In this document: one piece after another, positions 1 through 12,167 of the stretch
Numbering within the stretch: position 1 is the stretch's first letter
Layout of the letters: each line of letters starts with the position of its first letter
Origin: Thalassia testudinum
Lineage: Eukaryota; Streptophyta; Magnoliopsida; Alismatales; Hydrocharitaceae
Reading direction: 5' to 3'
Assembly: GCA_037157565.1 (NCBI GenBank)
Contig: JAZHRO010000062.1
Coordinates: forward strand, 1,612,001-1,676,000
DNA: 64,000 nucleotides
Made by a program: the position numbers and the translations under genes
Notes under the pieces: model-generated
The model's input: the letters and a program-made list of their open reading frames with translations, nothing else
Told to the model about the DNA's origin: nothing
Databases searched by the model: none

Positions 1-781
1 CACACCATTCACTCTGATCCAACGGCTCAATTGCGCCTGTGCTCCACCGCCTCTTCGGATTTTCGCTGAGCACGAGTTGAACGCACGTCGGTTGCTTGTG
101 TGTGAGTACTAAGACCAACGTGTTGCAAGATCGTTTGAGTTGCGGTTTGGTTTTGTGCTCGGCTATTCTCAACCGTTGGATGGAAATCTAACAGTTGAAC
201 TGGATTCCTTTTGATGAAGGGCATGGTAGGTGGACAACACAGCTTCATCGTGGTGGTTGGATGATGATCCAACAGCCCATGTTTTTCCATCAGTGATTGG
301 GGGTGCAGCGATGGATCGTTGGGATGGTGCCATGTGGCACCATCCTGACCGTTCATCTTCCCACCGTTGTAGTTGATGCTACAAGGCTTCGATTGAGCCG
401 ATTTTTGCACCGTTGGACTGCGATCGTTGATCCAGATCCATCTGTGCAGTCGGATTTGATGTCTGTTATCTTGCTCCTTGGCCTCTATTCTTTTACAGGT
501 TGTATGTGATGCTATGGATGCCTGATCAAGACAATTTCGGAAGTGTTGGACTCTTGTCGTCGTCCTGATCAGATCCGTACGGTCAATTCTATCATTTGCG
601 GCCCAGAGTCATCTGCAATTAATATCGTCTCTCTTTTAGAGCATAAAATAATAGTATTATCTATAAAGTTACCCTATTAACTACTATGCAAATTATGATG
701 CTTCTGCATGCATTGTCCTTAGGTTAAGCTAAAAATTAACTGAATTCAGGTAGATTAAGTCCTATAATTGCTGTTCAATCA
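1..781 (-). repeat. 3' LTR of element A, truncated by the window start
   Basis: Positions 1-781 align closely with about 8060-8910, including shared blocks such as TTGATGAAGGG, CCCATGTTTTTCC and ATGGTGCCA. The two copies face the same way on either side of gag-protease sequence, so they are an LTR pair. On the minus strand this copy starts at 781 with TGATTGAACAG, directly after the polypurine tract. Its downstream end lies outside the window. Confidence 0.85.
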
Positions 782-794
782 TACCCCCATGCCT
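782..794 (-). promoter_or_regulatory. Polypurine tract of element A
   Basis: Read on the minus strand this is AGGCATGGGGGTA, abutting the LTR start TGATTG. It is the presumed plus-strand DNA primer left by RNase H. The same 13-mer precedes the 3' LTRs of B', D' and, with one change each, B and C. A short inverted repeat (TTGCTA/TAGCAA, 800-816) lies just upstream in element orientation. Confidence 0.85.
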
Positions 795-2463
795 GAATCT
801 TGCTAGTCCTTAGCAAATGCAAGACTAAATGCAAAGTGGTCATAAATGACTAATTTTTATCAAGAGTTTGAATAGAGATTTATTTCTTTTGTTTTCATTC
901 AAAACTTTAGAAATCCAGACAATCGTGAAGTGTAATGTTGTAGCCTATGCAACGGATCCAGGTGAAAAGTCAATCCACATCTAAAGCTCATACTTGACCC
1001 TTAGTAAGTTTCTATTGGGATAGGCATACTTCTTCCCTTGGGGTTATAAAATAATATGCAATTTTAGCCCTAGCTTTTAGCTTAGGTAGAAGATGTCTGA
1101 GCCAAGTAGGTTTGTATTTGGTGGCTCACACTCCTCTAGTACTACATATAGACTAGTACTTTAGAACCTAGATTTCCAGACTTATTAAATAATTCAACTC
1201 AATGAGAGGCGGAGAAACTATACTCTCTTTAGTTCCTTTGTACTCATTTTCTCTCTTTCTTTTCTTCTTCTCTCTTTTTCTTCTCTTTTCTTTTTCTTTT
1301 TCTTTTCTAGCTCACAATCTCACCAGATTTATTAATAGATTTGGTGGCCTCTCATGGCATTAACACTTTGATTAAGTTCTGATAATCCTATGACTAAGTC
1401 AGAATTCCTCAGCCCATATTCAGGCGGTCAGAAATACAGAAAAGTAGGTTAAAGCTGTATTTAGTGGATTGTAAAGGGAATGGGTATTATTGCCTTAATA
1501 ATATGCTTGACATGAAGTAAACACAACACAATTAACACATTTTTTTTCTATATATTTTTCTACTTTTTTCTCTCTCTCTTTCTTCTTTTTTTCCCCCATA
1601 TATTTATTTTTACCAACACTACGTACTGCAGCACCTATGCACATTTTTATTCATGAGGCATTATTCAGGATTGGAGGTGTTCAAGAGGATATCGGGTGAC
1701 TTATTTGGTGGAAGTGCCTACTCTCAGCACCAGGAAAGGAATAGATATGACAATGTATTTCTGACCTTGATATTAATATCCTCCTTCAGTCGAGGATTCC
1801 ATAAAGGATGGTTGTAACCATCCACCTTAGTCCTAGTTTTATTAGAACCCGCTCTTTGTGTATTTGCCTTATTTGGTAGTTCTCTAAAAATTCTCACACT
1901 AAGAATTTGTACGTAGGAACTCAGAGCGAAAGCTATGCCTCACTCCGAGTATTATTATCCAATTACCCAGAAATTAAGATTCCTTATACTAGCCTTAGAA
2001 CACCAGTAGACTCTCTACTCTCACCTCGCACTTGTTTGGTGGATCTACTAGAAAATGGTTTTCTTGACTCCCTAATTACTGTCCAAGGGTTCAAGAGGAG
2101 TAGTGCTTCTTCTTGACAAACTAAAGATGTCTATTGGTCTTTATAGAGGATCTATTGCAAAATCTACGTGTAAGTATGAAATTGTACTTGATCCTAAACT
2201 TAGGAATCAACTTTAAGAATAAATCCCTAATAAAACCGTCTTGATAAAAATTCTTTATGCATGGATGCAATTTTTTTTTTTGACATAAAAATAAGACATG
2301 CAATGTCCACCCCCCATGCCTATTCATTATAATATCCTCATTGAAATGTATGCAGGAAAATCAAAATGTAATAAGTAAGAGGAGGGGATATCACCTAATT
2401 GAGTTTGTTAATCTAGGTTAGCTTGATTAGTCAAAAATGCAAAAATACTTATATAGAATACTA
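795..2463 (-). other. Element A 3' untranslated region, no gene seen
   Basis: This stretch lies between the end of the protease ORF and the polypurine tract. It has pyrimidine-rich runs at about 1230-1310 and 1560-1610 (CT-rich on the plus strand) and is otherwise mixed, AT-leaning sequence. Short ORFs such as 1907-2116 (plus) have no recognisable motif and are probably chance. Confidence 0.6.
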
Positions 2464-2500
2464 GGTTGCCTCTCACCCAGTGCTAAGTTTAACGTCATTT
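2464..2500 (-). other. Conserved post-ORF block of element A
   Basis: On the plus strand this reads GGTTGCCTCTCACCCAGTG followed by CTAAGTTTAACGTC. The same kind of block, GGGAGGCAACCC next to a TTAGCGCTTAA-like stretch in element sense, sits just after the last ORF of B, B' and D' and in degenerate form after pol in C. Its role is unknown. Confidence 0.6.
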
Positions 2501-2531
2501 GCTGGACCTAAACCCAAAAGAAATACGTATT

Positions 2532-3962
2532 TCAATATTGTGGGTCAAGAGAAGGAGTAATAATTGTTGCTGAAAGATCTAGGATTAATATAAAGATATG
2601 ATCATGTGGTCTCAGAATCAGTGATCTACAAATGTGGACCAACTGATGATGCAGTCCTACTCCGAAGAGTTTTTCTGATTCGAAATGTAGAATAGGGTCA
2701 GATAGATGAGGTTCATGATGCAGAGCTTGTTCATTAGTCCAATTCCATAATTCAAGAAGTGGTGGTGGAGGGTCTGGATTGAAATCATGATTGAAATTTA
2801 GATCTGGTTCTGAATTAGAATCATAAGGGTCCTCATAATGGTAATTGATGTAAAATATCATGAATTCTCTAGGCTCCAGGTCATATGAGGATAAAGGTAG
2901 AGTTATGTTGAATTCTTCAAAATCCTCACCAGAAATTACCTCTTCCTTATATGAAATCATTTCTTCCTTAGAATCAAGTTGTCCATTTGAACCAGTTGGA
3001 TTGTAAGTTTTTCCCCAGTCCATCATGATTTTAACCTCTTTTTCTGAGGTTGTTTCTTCGTTTTCCTGGTTCATGTCCTTTGGTTGTCCAATGTCCCAAA
3101 CCCCCTCAAAATCCAATACTTTTTGAATTTCAGGGTGGATATACTGGGGATTCTTAATGTCATCACCTAACTCATCATAAGATACCCCTAATAGTTTCTC
3201 AATCTCACTAATGTCTTTTTCAATTTGATTAACTATGGGAGGTGGTAAATCAGAAACATCCTCAAGTACATCACTTCCTTGCCTCTCGTGTTGATCTTGA
3301 GATTTGGAAGAATTCGGGTCATCCTTAGTGTGAATTGCCAAGACCTCTTCAATTGTTCCTGCGACCTTAATAGAACCACAATTCAGTTTATTCTTTTCGG
3401 AGGCTTTAAGGATATTGAGTTGACTGGTTTTTCTTCTAGAAGTGATTTGCATATTCCTCATCTCACAGTTTATTAGAGCCTTGGCTGTGGCCAAGAAAGG
3501 TCTTCCTAAGATTATTGAGGTGTGGTTCAAATTTTTTGATGCCTCAATATCTAAAATTAGAAAGTCCACAGGGTACTCAAAATCCCTCACTTTTATAATG
3601 TCATTTTGTAAGAGTCCCTTTGGAATCTTGGTTGACCTCTCAGCAAGCTGAAGGGTAGCATCAGTGGGTTGCAAGGGACCTAAATACAACTCTTCATATA
3701 ATTCCATGGGGATTAGATTGATGGAGGCACCAAGGTCCAGTGAGGCTCGTTCCAAGATAAAACCATCTATCTTACATGAAATTAAGGGGGTCCCAAGATC
3801 TTTCGTTTTAGGAGGGAGCATATTTAAGATGATGGCACTAGCTTGTTCAGAAACTATGACCCTTTCTGATGATTTAACCTGGCATTTTGGTGTGCACATT
3901 TCCTTAAGAAATTTTGCACAAGCCGAAATGTTATCAATAGCTTCAAGCAGTGATATATTCAC
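2532..3962 (-). CDS. Retropepsin-containing polyprotein fragment with acidic tail (element A)
   Basis: Open frame of 476 codons. Residues 40-180 form a retroviral-type aspartic protease: the active-site motif is DLGAS at 76-80 and the second conserved motif is ILGRPFLAT at 151-159. DLG in place of DTG/DSG is usual for Athila-lineage elements. The upstream part, through EQASAIILNMLPPK, is the normal gag-protease linker. After about residue 190 the protein becomes acidic and proline/aromatic-rich (IEKDISEIEKLLGVSYDEL, then DPYDSNSEPDLNFNHDFNP) and ends without any RT, RNase H or integrase. The first Met is an artefact: a 26-bp tandem duplication at 3939-3990 shifts the frame and cuts this ORF from gag. 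The C-terminal FGVGLHHQ resembles IGFGLHHQ near the end of the D' orphan ORF, which hints at common ancestry of the tails. Confidence 0.8.
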   Translation of the reverse strand: MNISLLEAIDNISACAKFLKEMCTPKCQVKSSERVIVSEQASAIILNMLPPKTKDLGTPLISCKIDGFILERASLDLGASINLIPMELYEELYLGPLQPTDATLQLAERSTKIPKGLLQNDIIKVRDFEYPVDFLILDIEASKNLNHTSIILGRPFLATAKALINCEMRNMQITSRRKTSQLNILKASEKNKLNCGSIKVAGTIEEVLAIHTKDDPNSSKSQDQHERQGSDVLEDVSDLPPPIVNQIEKDISEIEKLLGVSYDELGDDIKNPQYIHPEIQKVLDFEGVWDIGQPKDMNQENEETTSEKEVKIMMDWGKTYNPTGSNGQLDSKEEMISYKEEVISGEDFEEFNITLPLSSYDLEPREFMIFYINYHYEDPYDSNSEPDLNFNHDFNPDPPPPLLELWNWTNEQALHHEPHLSDPILHFESEKLFGVGLHHQLVHICRSLILRPHDHIFILILDLSATIITPSLDPQY

Positions 3963-3990
3963 CTAGCTTCAAGCAGTGATATATTCACCT
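3939..3990. repeat. 26-bp exact tandem duplication inside gag-protease
   Basis: A unit of 26 bp beginning AGCTTCAAGCAGTGATATAT is present twice head to tail (3939-3964, 3965-3990). Because 26 is not a multiple of three it breaks the gag-protease frame: NISLLEA is encoded on both sides, first ending in a stop and then restarting the downstream ORF. Confidence 0.95.
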
Positions 3991-6090
3991 GGACTTGCTT
4001 TAAAATCTCAAGCCACTCCTTAGATTGATTAGTTTTCTTTTCCCTGGATTTGTTCAAGGCTTCGGGAAAAGGTGCTTGAGAGAAATCATGGGTGTGCAAA
4101 TCCTGAGTCATGTTTTCTAGATTAGCTTGGTCTCCTAGGTCAGATTCGGGCTCTTCAAGATCCTGGTAAGATTTAGATGTAGAAGAATAAGGATCATGGA
4201 TTTGTTTCCTGCTTCTCAAGGTGACAGCATAAGCATAAGCATTAGGGTTAGAAGGGTAAGGTGGGTTTTGCAAAATAGGTTGAGCCTAGGTTGGGTTGGG
4301 GTTAACAAAGCCAGGTGGGTGCTGGGGAGCAGGTTGAATTATGTGTGCCTTTTGCCCCCATGTGTTGTTTTGGTTAACCCTATTGAAATTCCTTGGGTTG
4401 GGGATCGGTTGGGATGGCAGCATCTCGTGTTGTCTAGCATCAACTAATTGGTCCAGTCATCCTGTCAAATTTGTCCTCAATTGATCCATTTCTTCTTTAT
4501 GTCTCAGATTCATTTCCTGCATTTCTTTGAGGACTAGACTCAGATCAGAAGGTTGGGTTCCCTGGGTAGCTTGTGGCTGATATGTGCACGGTTGTGTGTA
4601 CCTACTGGGTTGCCTATAAGAGTTAGGCTTAGTCAAGTTAGGACCCTGGGTAGGTTTCTGACTTGACCAAGCAAAGTTAGGATGGTTACACCATCCAGGG
4701 TTGTAAGTGTTCGAATAGGGATCATTTCTAGTGTATCCCTGGAGTGCATTCACATCCTCAAATAATTAGGCATTAGGATGCCTAAATCAGAATTCGAGGG
4801 CATCTAGGTCCCTCTTTGGTACCCGGAAAGAGATGGGTCTAAGTAAAGTTGGCTCATGGGTGGAGCCATGGTCAGGTCATTAATATTGTGCACTATTTCC
4901 TGACCTAGAGGGTTGGAGAGTTGTGTGCAGGTTATCATAGAAACTCCTTGGGTAGGCATAGGGTTTGTTATTGAATGTTTACCTAAGGAATTCCTATCCT
5001 TCAGAAGGTTGTTCGATTTCTTATCCAAACTTTGTACATTTTTCCCAATGAGTTCCACCTTGTCCAATCATTGTGCAATTAGTTCTAAATCAACCAAGTT
5101 TGAATTATCTTTAACTTCATAGACTCCACTCTTTGGTTGATTTGATCTGTTGAAGGCAGACATTGAGGCATTGTTGAGGGAATTCTCACTCATATTCTTG
5201 AATGATTGAAAGGCTAACTCAGCATCTCTGCTTAGGAAATTGCCCCCACATGCTGCATCAAAAATATTCTGCAAATTGTCACTTAACCCATAATAGAAAA
5301 TATGGGCCAAGTGCCACTTTGGAATCCCATGATGAGGGTATTTCCTAGCTAAGCCGTTAAATCTCTCCCAAGCCTCATGCAGTTGTTCTCCAGGGTTCTG
5401 CTTGAAGGTTGTAATGGTACATCTAAGGGCATTGGTTTTTCCTACGGGAAAGAATTTTTTCAGAAATGTGCTTCTTAAATCTTCCTAAGTTAGGATTGGT
5501 CTACTAATAGTCCTCAACCATTGAGCAGCTTTATCTTTTAAGGAAAATGGGAACATTGTCATCATTAAGGTACCTTCATTCATGTTCCTAGAACCAAAGG
5601 TCCTTCCTATGTGTAGAAGTTCTTCAAGGTGGTAGAAGGGTCAATTAGAATTGTGGCCATGGAAGAGGGGAATCAGATTGATGATTTGTGGTTTGAGTTC
5701 AAAATCATCCCCATCCTGAGGTACCCTGACAAAAGGTTCAGATTAGGTATCAGGAGGATTATAAAAGTCTCTGAGAGGTTGGTCAGCTCTCCCATTTTGG
5801 AGTTGGGTAATGGCCTGCACTATGACTTGCATCTATCTGTCATGATGCCGACCCGGCTTAGTAATTTGCCTCTGTAAGAAAGCCATTGGATCTAGATTTT
5901 GTTCCTCCTCTTCAATCTCATCTTCCTTGTGGTGACTAGCCATTGAAGAGGGTTTAGATCCAGATTTTGGACAATCAGGCCTTCGCTTAAGATTTCTTTC
6001 TAAAGGTGGTAGCAAATCAGGATGTAGAGATCTTCTACCTTGCATGCACCAGAAGAATGTCTGTAGATGAGAGGGTGAAGACAGATTCAA
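3965..6090 (-). pseudogene. gag: Degenerate gag of element A
   Basis: Minus-strand coding pieces read in order as a Gag: a possible start at 5943 (MASHHKEDEIEEEE), then a retrotransposon Gag domain with DEAFLKKFFPVGK-like, GEQLHEAWERFNGLARKYP (about 5350-5410) and IFYYGLSDNLQ with AACGGNFLSRDAE (about 5220-5310). A Gln/Pro/Tyr-rich region at 4457-4753 (SRYTQPCTYQPQATQ) and the linker ending NISLLEA (3965-4273) follow. In-frame stops and at least one frame change split it into five or six pieces. Gag would package element RNA into cytoplasmic particles. The fragments match in order and kind the gag of element C, which supports the assignment. Confidence 0.8.
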
Positions 6091-7392
6091 GAATACCCCA
6101 CCCTCTCAGTACAAGCAAACAAGCTAGTCCATAGAGTGTAAGCCCTAAATAAACCTAATCCTGGCTCCCCAAAACATGACTAGGTTAGATCAACCGTTGA
6201 ATTACTTGGCTGGCTAGAAGGGTGGGACCCCCTAGGACACCCCTCATAGTGGGACACCACTAAGGGTTAACGTGGTTTATGCACCAACCTTTCTTGTCAC
6301 TAGTGGGTCCAAGTAGACAAGGCCTTGACCTTAGCTTAATCTAATTTCAAGTTACCAAGAAGATTTATCCTACTTAGGCCACGTCTACTCAATTTTAAGC
6401 TTAGGCTTGAGGTGCTTTTTGAATATGATGGACGTTAGGGGGGTGTTGCCCTTAAAATTGATTTCAGAAGTGTGAAGTGCACAGACAAGGGGTTTACAAG
6501 CAATTTTTATGATGAAGTGAATTTTAAGGTTCAATTGCTTGTATAATTGTGTTTTAGGGTTTCGTATTAGATAAGTTCAAGCAAGGTTTTGATGAGCATA
6601 CAAGAGTTTATTTGCAAGTCCTAATCTATGAGATAGATTTCCTTTAGAAGTATGCAATGCAAAAGGTGCTCTACCTTAAGGTTTGGAAACCTTAGAAGCA
6701 GATGGTGCTAAGATGATCCTTTCAAGTCCAAAATTAGGGAAGTGGTGCGACCCAAACAATGCAATCAATTGGTCCTCTTGCACCACCAAGTAGGCACTTT
6801 GAAAATATTTTTTCAAGAATTTTAATGCACATTTTCTATTTTTTTTAGATTTAAAGTGTACTGGGGTTCTACAATCTATTTTGACCCCCAGTTGGTGATT
6901 GAATAGTATGTGCAAACAAATGTGCATGAAATATTTTTTTCAAATTTTTTCCTAAATTCTTGATTTTCACAAGAATTTAGTACCGTAAATGTTAAGCCAA
7001 TCGGAGATGTATAAAAATTCCTATGATTTTTTTGAAGTCTGAAAAATTAGGAGCAATAACAAATTTGATATTAGTTTAGTTCATGAATTTTTAAAATTTT
7101 TATATAACTTAGAATAGTGTAAAATTTGAATATGTTATTCCTGACTTCAAAACCCACATCCAATAAAAATTTTAGAATTTTTGGACATGTAATTTTTGGG
7201 AATTGAATTTTTAATATGAGAGTGTATTTCAACCCAAAAATATAGGAGGTGGTTATGTTGATTCCCACCAACAAGATAATTTTTTTTTTCAAAAAGCAAG
7301 CAAATGATAATCCTAAGGATCAGGCAAGCATCTTCTTTTTAATTTTTTTTTTCGAAAGGAAATCTAACCTAATCTAAGGTACGAGTACTTAC
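6091..7392 (-). other. 5' leader of element A, no gene seen
   Basis: About 1.3 kb between the leader mini-exon candidate and gag, AT-rich with poly-T/A runs (about 6836-6850, 7270-7290, 7340-7352). Comparable leaders occur in C, B and B'. Short ORFs here look like chance. Confidence 0.55.
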
Positions 7393-7449
7393 ATGAGATT
7401 CGAAACTTGCAATTTTTTCGTTGTGTTTCTTCTCGGATTTCCATGCTTC
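7393..7449 (-). other. Candidate leader mini-exon of element A
   Basis: On the minus strand, TGTGTGTAG precedes and CAT/GTAAGT follows a 57-nt segment. The layout, with CTAACCTACTTTATTT just upstream, matches the same segment in C (43484-43542), B (28677-28724) and B' (37825-37874). Splicing is inferred from sequence only. Confidence 0.4.
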
Positions 7450-7539
7450 CTACACACATGAAATCAAGGAAAATAAAGTAGGTTAGAAACCTCAAATAAG
7501 CATCAGGAAGAAAAGCTTCAAAAATTTTCGTTGCCTTGT

Positions 7540-8910
7540 GCGATGTGCAACAACACTTCAGATCCAAAGCACTGGGAGGACTAGAAAGAAGTTGCAGAGA
7601 GAGAGAGAGGTTGGAGATGTGTATGGTGGAAGTTGCTTCCCAACTAGGGGCCTTAGGGCTCTTTTTATACCTTTAATGAGGGGAAAAGTAGGTATTTAGG
7701 CTTTCAAAATCTTGCAACAACCTAGGTGCGATCAGATTCATCGATTGAGAGATCAATGACTCAGATTGCACCTAAAATAACCTCCAAAATTCCTTATACG
7801 CGCGGAACGCTCCGGATGCTGACACGTGTTGCCTTCCGTGCTTGCTAGATTCGCCACCTCGCACATGCTCATTTGATTTCAGCTGTCCGATCTCACGATT
7901 GGATGGCTTAAAAGGATCGACGCACTGCCTCTTTTCGCCCATTGCACACGCGTATGCGCGCTTTCAAATTCAGTCAATTTGATGATTAGACGGCTCAGAT
8001 TTAGCGCCGCACCACCTTAAGAGCCTGCGTGTGGTGGGTCATTTAGTTTGCGCATCCAACTACGCGTCATCCACACCGTTGCATCCAATGCACCTCTGCG
8101 CGCCACGTGGTTACATTCCCACCGTTCGCTCTAATACAACGGCTCAATCGTGCCTGTGCTCCACCGCCTCTTTGAATTTCTGCTTAGAGCTTGTCGAATG
8201 CACGCTGATTGCTTGTGTGTGAGTGTTGACCAACGTGCTGCGGGCACATTTGAGTCACGGTTTGGTTTTGTGCTTGGATGCTCTTAGTCGTTGGATGGAA
8301 ATCCAACGGTTGATATGGATTCCTCTTGATGAAGGGTGTGGTAGGTGGACGACGCGGCTTCATCGTGGCCATTGGATGTCGATCCAATGGCCCATGTTTT
8401 TCCTTCAGTGATTGGGGGCATGGTGGTGGATCGTTGGGATGGTGCCACGTGGCACCATCCTGATCGGTCATCTTCCCGCCTTTGTAGTTGATGCTACAAG
8501 ACTTCGATTAAGCCAATTTTTGCATCATTGGATTGCGATCGCTGATCTAGATCCATCCATGCGGTCGAACTTGATGTCTGAGGTTTAGATCCCTACTATC
8601 TTGCTCCTTGGCCTCTGTTCTTCTACGAGCTATAAGTGATGCTATGGATGTTTGATCAAGATGATTCCGGAAGCATTGGAATCCCATCGTTGTCTTGATC
8701 AGATCCGTACGGTCTGATCTATCATCTGCAGCCTTGAATCATCTACAATTAATATTATCTCTCTTTTAGAGGATAAAATAGCAGGATTATCTATAAAGGT
8801 ACCAAATTAACTACTATGCAAATTATGATGATTATGCATGCATTGCCCTAGGTTAAGCTAAAAACTAACTTAATTCAGGTATATTAGGTCCTATGATTAC
8901 TGTACAATCA
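7540..8910 (-). repeat. 5' LTR of element A
   Basis: The upstream end is firm: on the minus strand it begins TGATTGTACAG at 8910, matching the 3' copy that ends at 781. The downstream end near 7540 is an estimate, placed between the TATA-like box and the leader cassette; I could not find a clear tRNA-Asp primer-binding site. The first bases form a small hairpin (TGATT/AATCA). Confidence 0.7.
7661..7670 (-). promoter_or_regulatory. TATA-like box in element A 5' LTR
   Basis: The minus strand reads GTATAAAAAG. It is well placed for an LTR promoter, about 1.2 kb into the LTR and upstream of the leader. Confidence 0.6.
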
Positions 8911-9552
8911 CCTGCCAGCACTCGCAAGCACGTATGATGTCAACTACCTGATGAGGGACTCATCATGGCTCCTAATTCACTAAAATAAGCTACTTTACTT
9001 AGTTAATTGATTAGTAATAGCATAAAATGAGGGGTAATTATTAAATAAGTTAATATTGAGTAAGGACCTTAATTATACCCTAAATTAGCTTAATTATTGT
9101 ATAATAAGAATTCCTCTATTTTTATTTAATAACAAGGACTTAATTCTATGAATCTGGTTATTTACAATTAAGTTGATTAAGATTATATAATTTACACTTT
9201 AAGTTAATAATATAAGCATTAATATTAAATACTAAATTAAATAATACAAAAAGGGACAAAAATGTAATTTTGACCCATAACAATATTCCTTAACATATAT
9301 ATAACCTATGATAAAAAGTTGAAAAAGAAATAAATTAATTTACATATTTAATTTAATGATTTACATTTTCATCCTTAAGAATCAATACATTCAAGTTCTT
9401 TTTATTTCATGTTGATCCTTTCTTAATTGCAAAATGGTCCTTCATATTCAACCTTCATAGTTTCTTCTTCCTTTCTTCATTGTAATCGACAGTTGGCGAT
9501 AGCCAGGAACCTTCTTCGATGAGCACACAATGGATGACATACCTTTGATTCC
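8911..9552. other. Unclassified AT-rich DNA between element A and solo LTR D1
   Basis: No ORF or domain is visible. 8980-9370 is rich in TTAA-type words. The five bases after the A LTR are CCTGC, the expected target duplication, but the partner copy is outside the window. Confidence 0.5.
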
Positions 9553-12167
9553 GTGGCTGATGGGAACACCATCATGAGCCATAACTAGCTCAATTTGCTT
9601 TGATTAAGTCATTAAATGCTCTTACATGACCATCAGAAGGCCATAATTCATTGCAAATCCTTTCAGAGAGGAATACAAGAAACTAGGGTTAAAATTGTAA
9701 TTTTACCATCATATCTTGAATGCAGAAAAACCATGGGTTTTCTTAGGGATTAATTAAGGGTCAAATGGTCTTAAGAGTCTAACAAGTGGATTAGTACAGA
9801 TAGAAAAGGGTTTTTGCGTGTTTTGAGAATTAAATGACTTTCGAAATCCTAAAAACAGACCTACTTAATTAAATGAGGTTCTAGTTAATATAAAATTCAC
9901 CTAAACCCTCTAAAATTTATAGAAAAATATTCTCTAGGGTTTGGTATGCTTGATTTGACCATCAGAACCCAGTATGACCCAAAATAGAGTCTCAGACAAA
10001 GTTCTACCCTAATTTGGGTTTTTGCATAAATTACTCAGTTAAACTAGGTCAAAACAAAAATCTAACTTCACCATTGAATTCCTTAGGTCCAAATTAGGTT
10101 TATACCAAAATTTGGGCCTAATCTAAGATCATCTTAACCTAGTGTACAATTTGGTCTTGTCTGACTATTTTATCTCACATATATGTCCTTAACTTTTGAA
10201 TCCTTTGCATTTCGGTCCCTATATTATCATCATTTTCACAAACAAGTCCCTGCCACCATGAAATCCTAATCCTACAAACTTCTGCGACTTTGAGATGGCG
10301 AGATCTTTGTGATTTCTTTACGAATCCCTCTCAAAATTGAAAGAGAAACCCGTCAAGTAATTGCCTTCTAAATGAGCCCATCCAGGGATCCTAAATCTCT
10401 CTAGAATCCTCATGCGAACATTTTGATTGAATGGGTATCCTACGCTAGCAAAGAGCTCGAAGTTTCTAAGCTTGTTTCCAAGCTTAGAACTCCAGATAGA
10501 GCCCTATAAAAGGACCCCTTTGGCCTTGCGCATCCTCTCAGCAAGTTTTGGTGAATCAACCACCTTTGATTCTCCTCCTCCGGCCACCAAAACCCTTGCT
10601 CCGGTGACCCTCTTCGAACCTCCTCCTCTGGCCTTTCAACGACCAAATTGGTTGGCTCTCTCGACTCCTCTCTTCTTCGCGACCCTCCCCAGCCAAAGGG
10701 AGGGCGTATCTCTGCCTACTTTGTCGTCGCCGTCTCACCGTCTTCTCCTCCTTCTTCAGCGTCGATCCACCACAACTGGCCATCTCCACCTCTCAACATC
10801 TCCCCTAAGTTCCCTAAACTCTCTCTCCCTCTCCCGTGATCATTTCTACACCTTCAGAACTTCATTTCAACCGTCGATATGCCTCTGACCCCATCGTCGT
10901 CCTCCACTCCGGCCACATCTCTGATGCAGCGTCTCCACCGCTCCACAACTCCATCTGCTTCGCCACCACTTCCAAAAGATCTGCCACGACTCACCCTCCA
11001 AAAGCCCTAAAGAAATTTAGGGTTTAACACTCTCTGCCTCCCCGTCGAACACCACCACTTACGCACCACCTTCTTGAGGTTGTTAGGCCTCCGCCGACCT
11101 CTACATGCTCTTGGACCACCATCGTTGCACTCGTCGTGGTCCGGCAATCCTATTGAGTGCATTTGACATGGCCAAAAGGACTTGTTCGTGTTTTCAGGTA
11201 TCGCCCGTGCCACCACCATTAATGAAGCTCCACGCACACCTTGAAGGTGTTCATGCATCTTCCACCCCAGGCATCACCTCCAGGTGGTGCAGAACTACGT
11301 GCTCCAGGTCTCCAGGCCTTCAATTGGCATCAACACTTACTGTTGCTGCTTCAATTTGCGAGGGAGGTCCACTGTAGCTGTGCAAAGAACAGGGGGACAA
11401 CTTAGTCCCACATTAGAAACAGACAAAGCCCTCATAGAGGATAAATTGAATTTGTGCTGGTGGCTTATCGCCTTAGCACGCATAGGGGGTGAGGTCCCCA
11501 CACGCATGAGCCTCACGTACGCCCTTGTCTGTGCTCACGCCTCGCGGGTCTGGGCTTGGTCTGTTTATCCGGATACCCGGGTTTATTATGGTTTGCCTGG
11601 TTCTAAGAGAGGAGAAAGAGAAAGAGAGAGGGGAGGGGGGGGTTTGCTCTGCCACCCTCTCAACACTTGTGATCTCTGAGGGAGGCCTTTGCCTCTACTG
11701 GCGTTGCTGAGCCCTGTGTTGTGCCTTCTCTGAAGCTTAAGGAGGTAGAAGAAGAGAGAAAGGGAAGGAAGAGGAAGAGTGCCCTCTTGGCACTTAGAGT
11801 TCTATCAACTGATCTCTGAAGGGCGTGCACTGTGCACTTATCCTACGTGGAATTTAGATTTATTATTACTATTGAGATATTTGATATAATTATGAGGGGT
11901 AATTGGTGATTCAAATCACTATTTTACCCCATTCTTTTTGCACTATTTGACATTTGCTCTCATTTATATATCATTATTGCTTAGAATTCTATTATACATT
12001 GCTTATATTGTGCCTGAATTGCAATCTTGAGAACTATTTTTCCAATTTCTCCCTGTGTTCGACCTCGAACTTTTATTCAAGTATAAATATTATTTATTTT
12101 TCACATTGATTCAATCTATACTACAACGCATCAATTTTAAAATCCGATCAGAGCGATTAACAGTAGC
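9553..12167 (+). mobile_element. Solo LTR D1 with target-site duplication
   Basis: The LTR runs from 9558 (TGATGGGAACACCATCATGAG) to 12162 (GATTAACA), 2,605 bp. Its start matches the 3' LTR of D' at 19270. It is flanked by GTGGC (9553-9557) and GTAGC (12163-12167), one mismatch apart, so it is an old insertion reduced to one LTR by intra-element recombination. No polypurine tract precedes it. ORFs inside, for example 10427-10888, are Ser/Pro/Leu-rich readings of pyrimidine-rich LTR sequence and not genes. Confidence 0.85.
10505..10511 (+). promoter_or_regulatory. TATA box of solo LTR D1
   Basis: GCCCTATAAAAGGACC, about 950 bp into the LTR. The same context (GGGCCTATAAAAGAACC) occurs in the related solo LTR at 56722. 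Confidence 0.65.

Noticed and set aside
8911..9552. Inverted similarity to 55690-55780 (CTCATC, AATTCAC words)
   Set aside because: Matches are short and scattered; AT-rich sequence explains them.
10427..10888. 153-codon ORF
   Set aside because: It falls in the R region of solo LTR D1. Pro/Ser/Leu content comes from pyrimidine-rich DNA, and the equivalent region of D' is not open in the same way.
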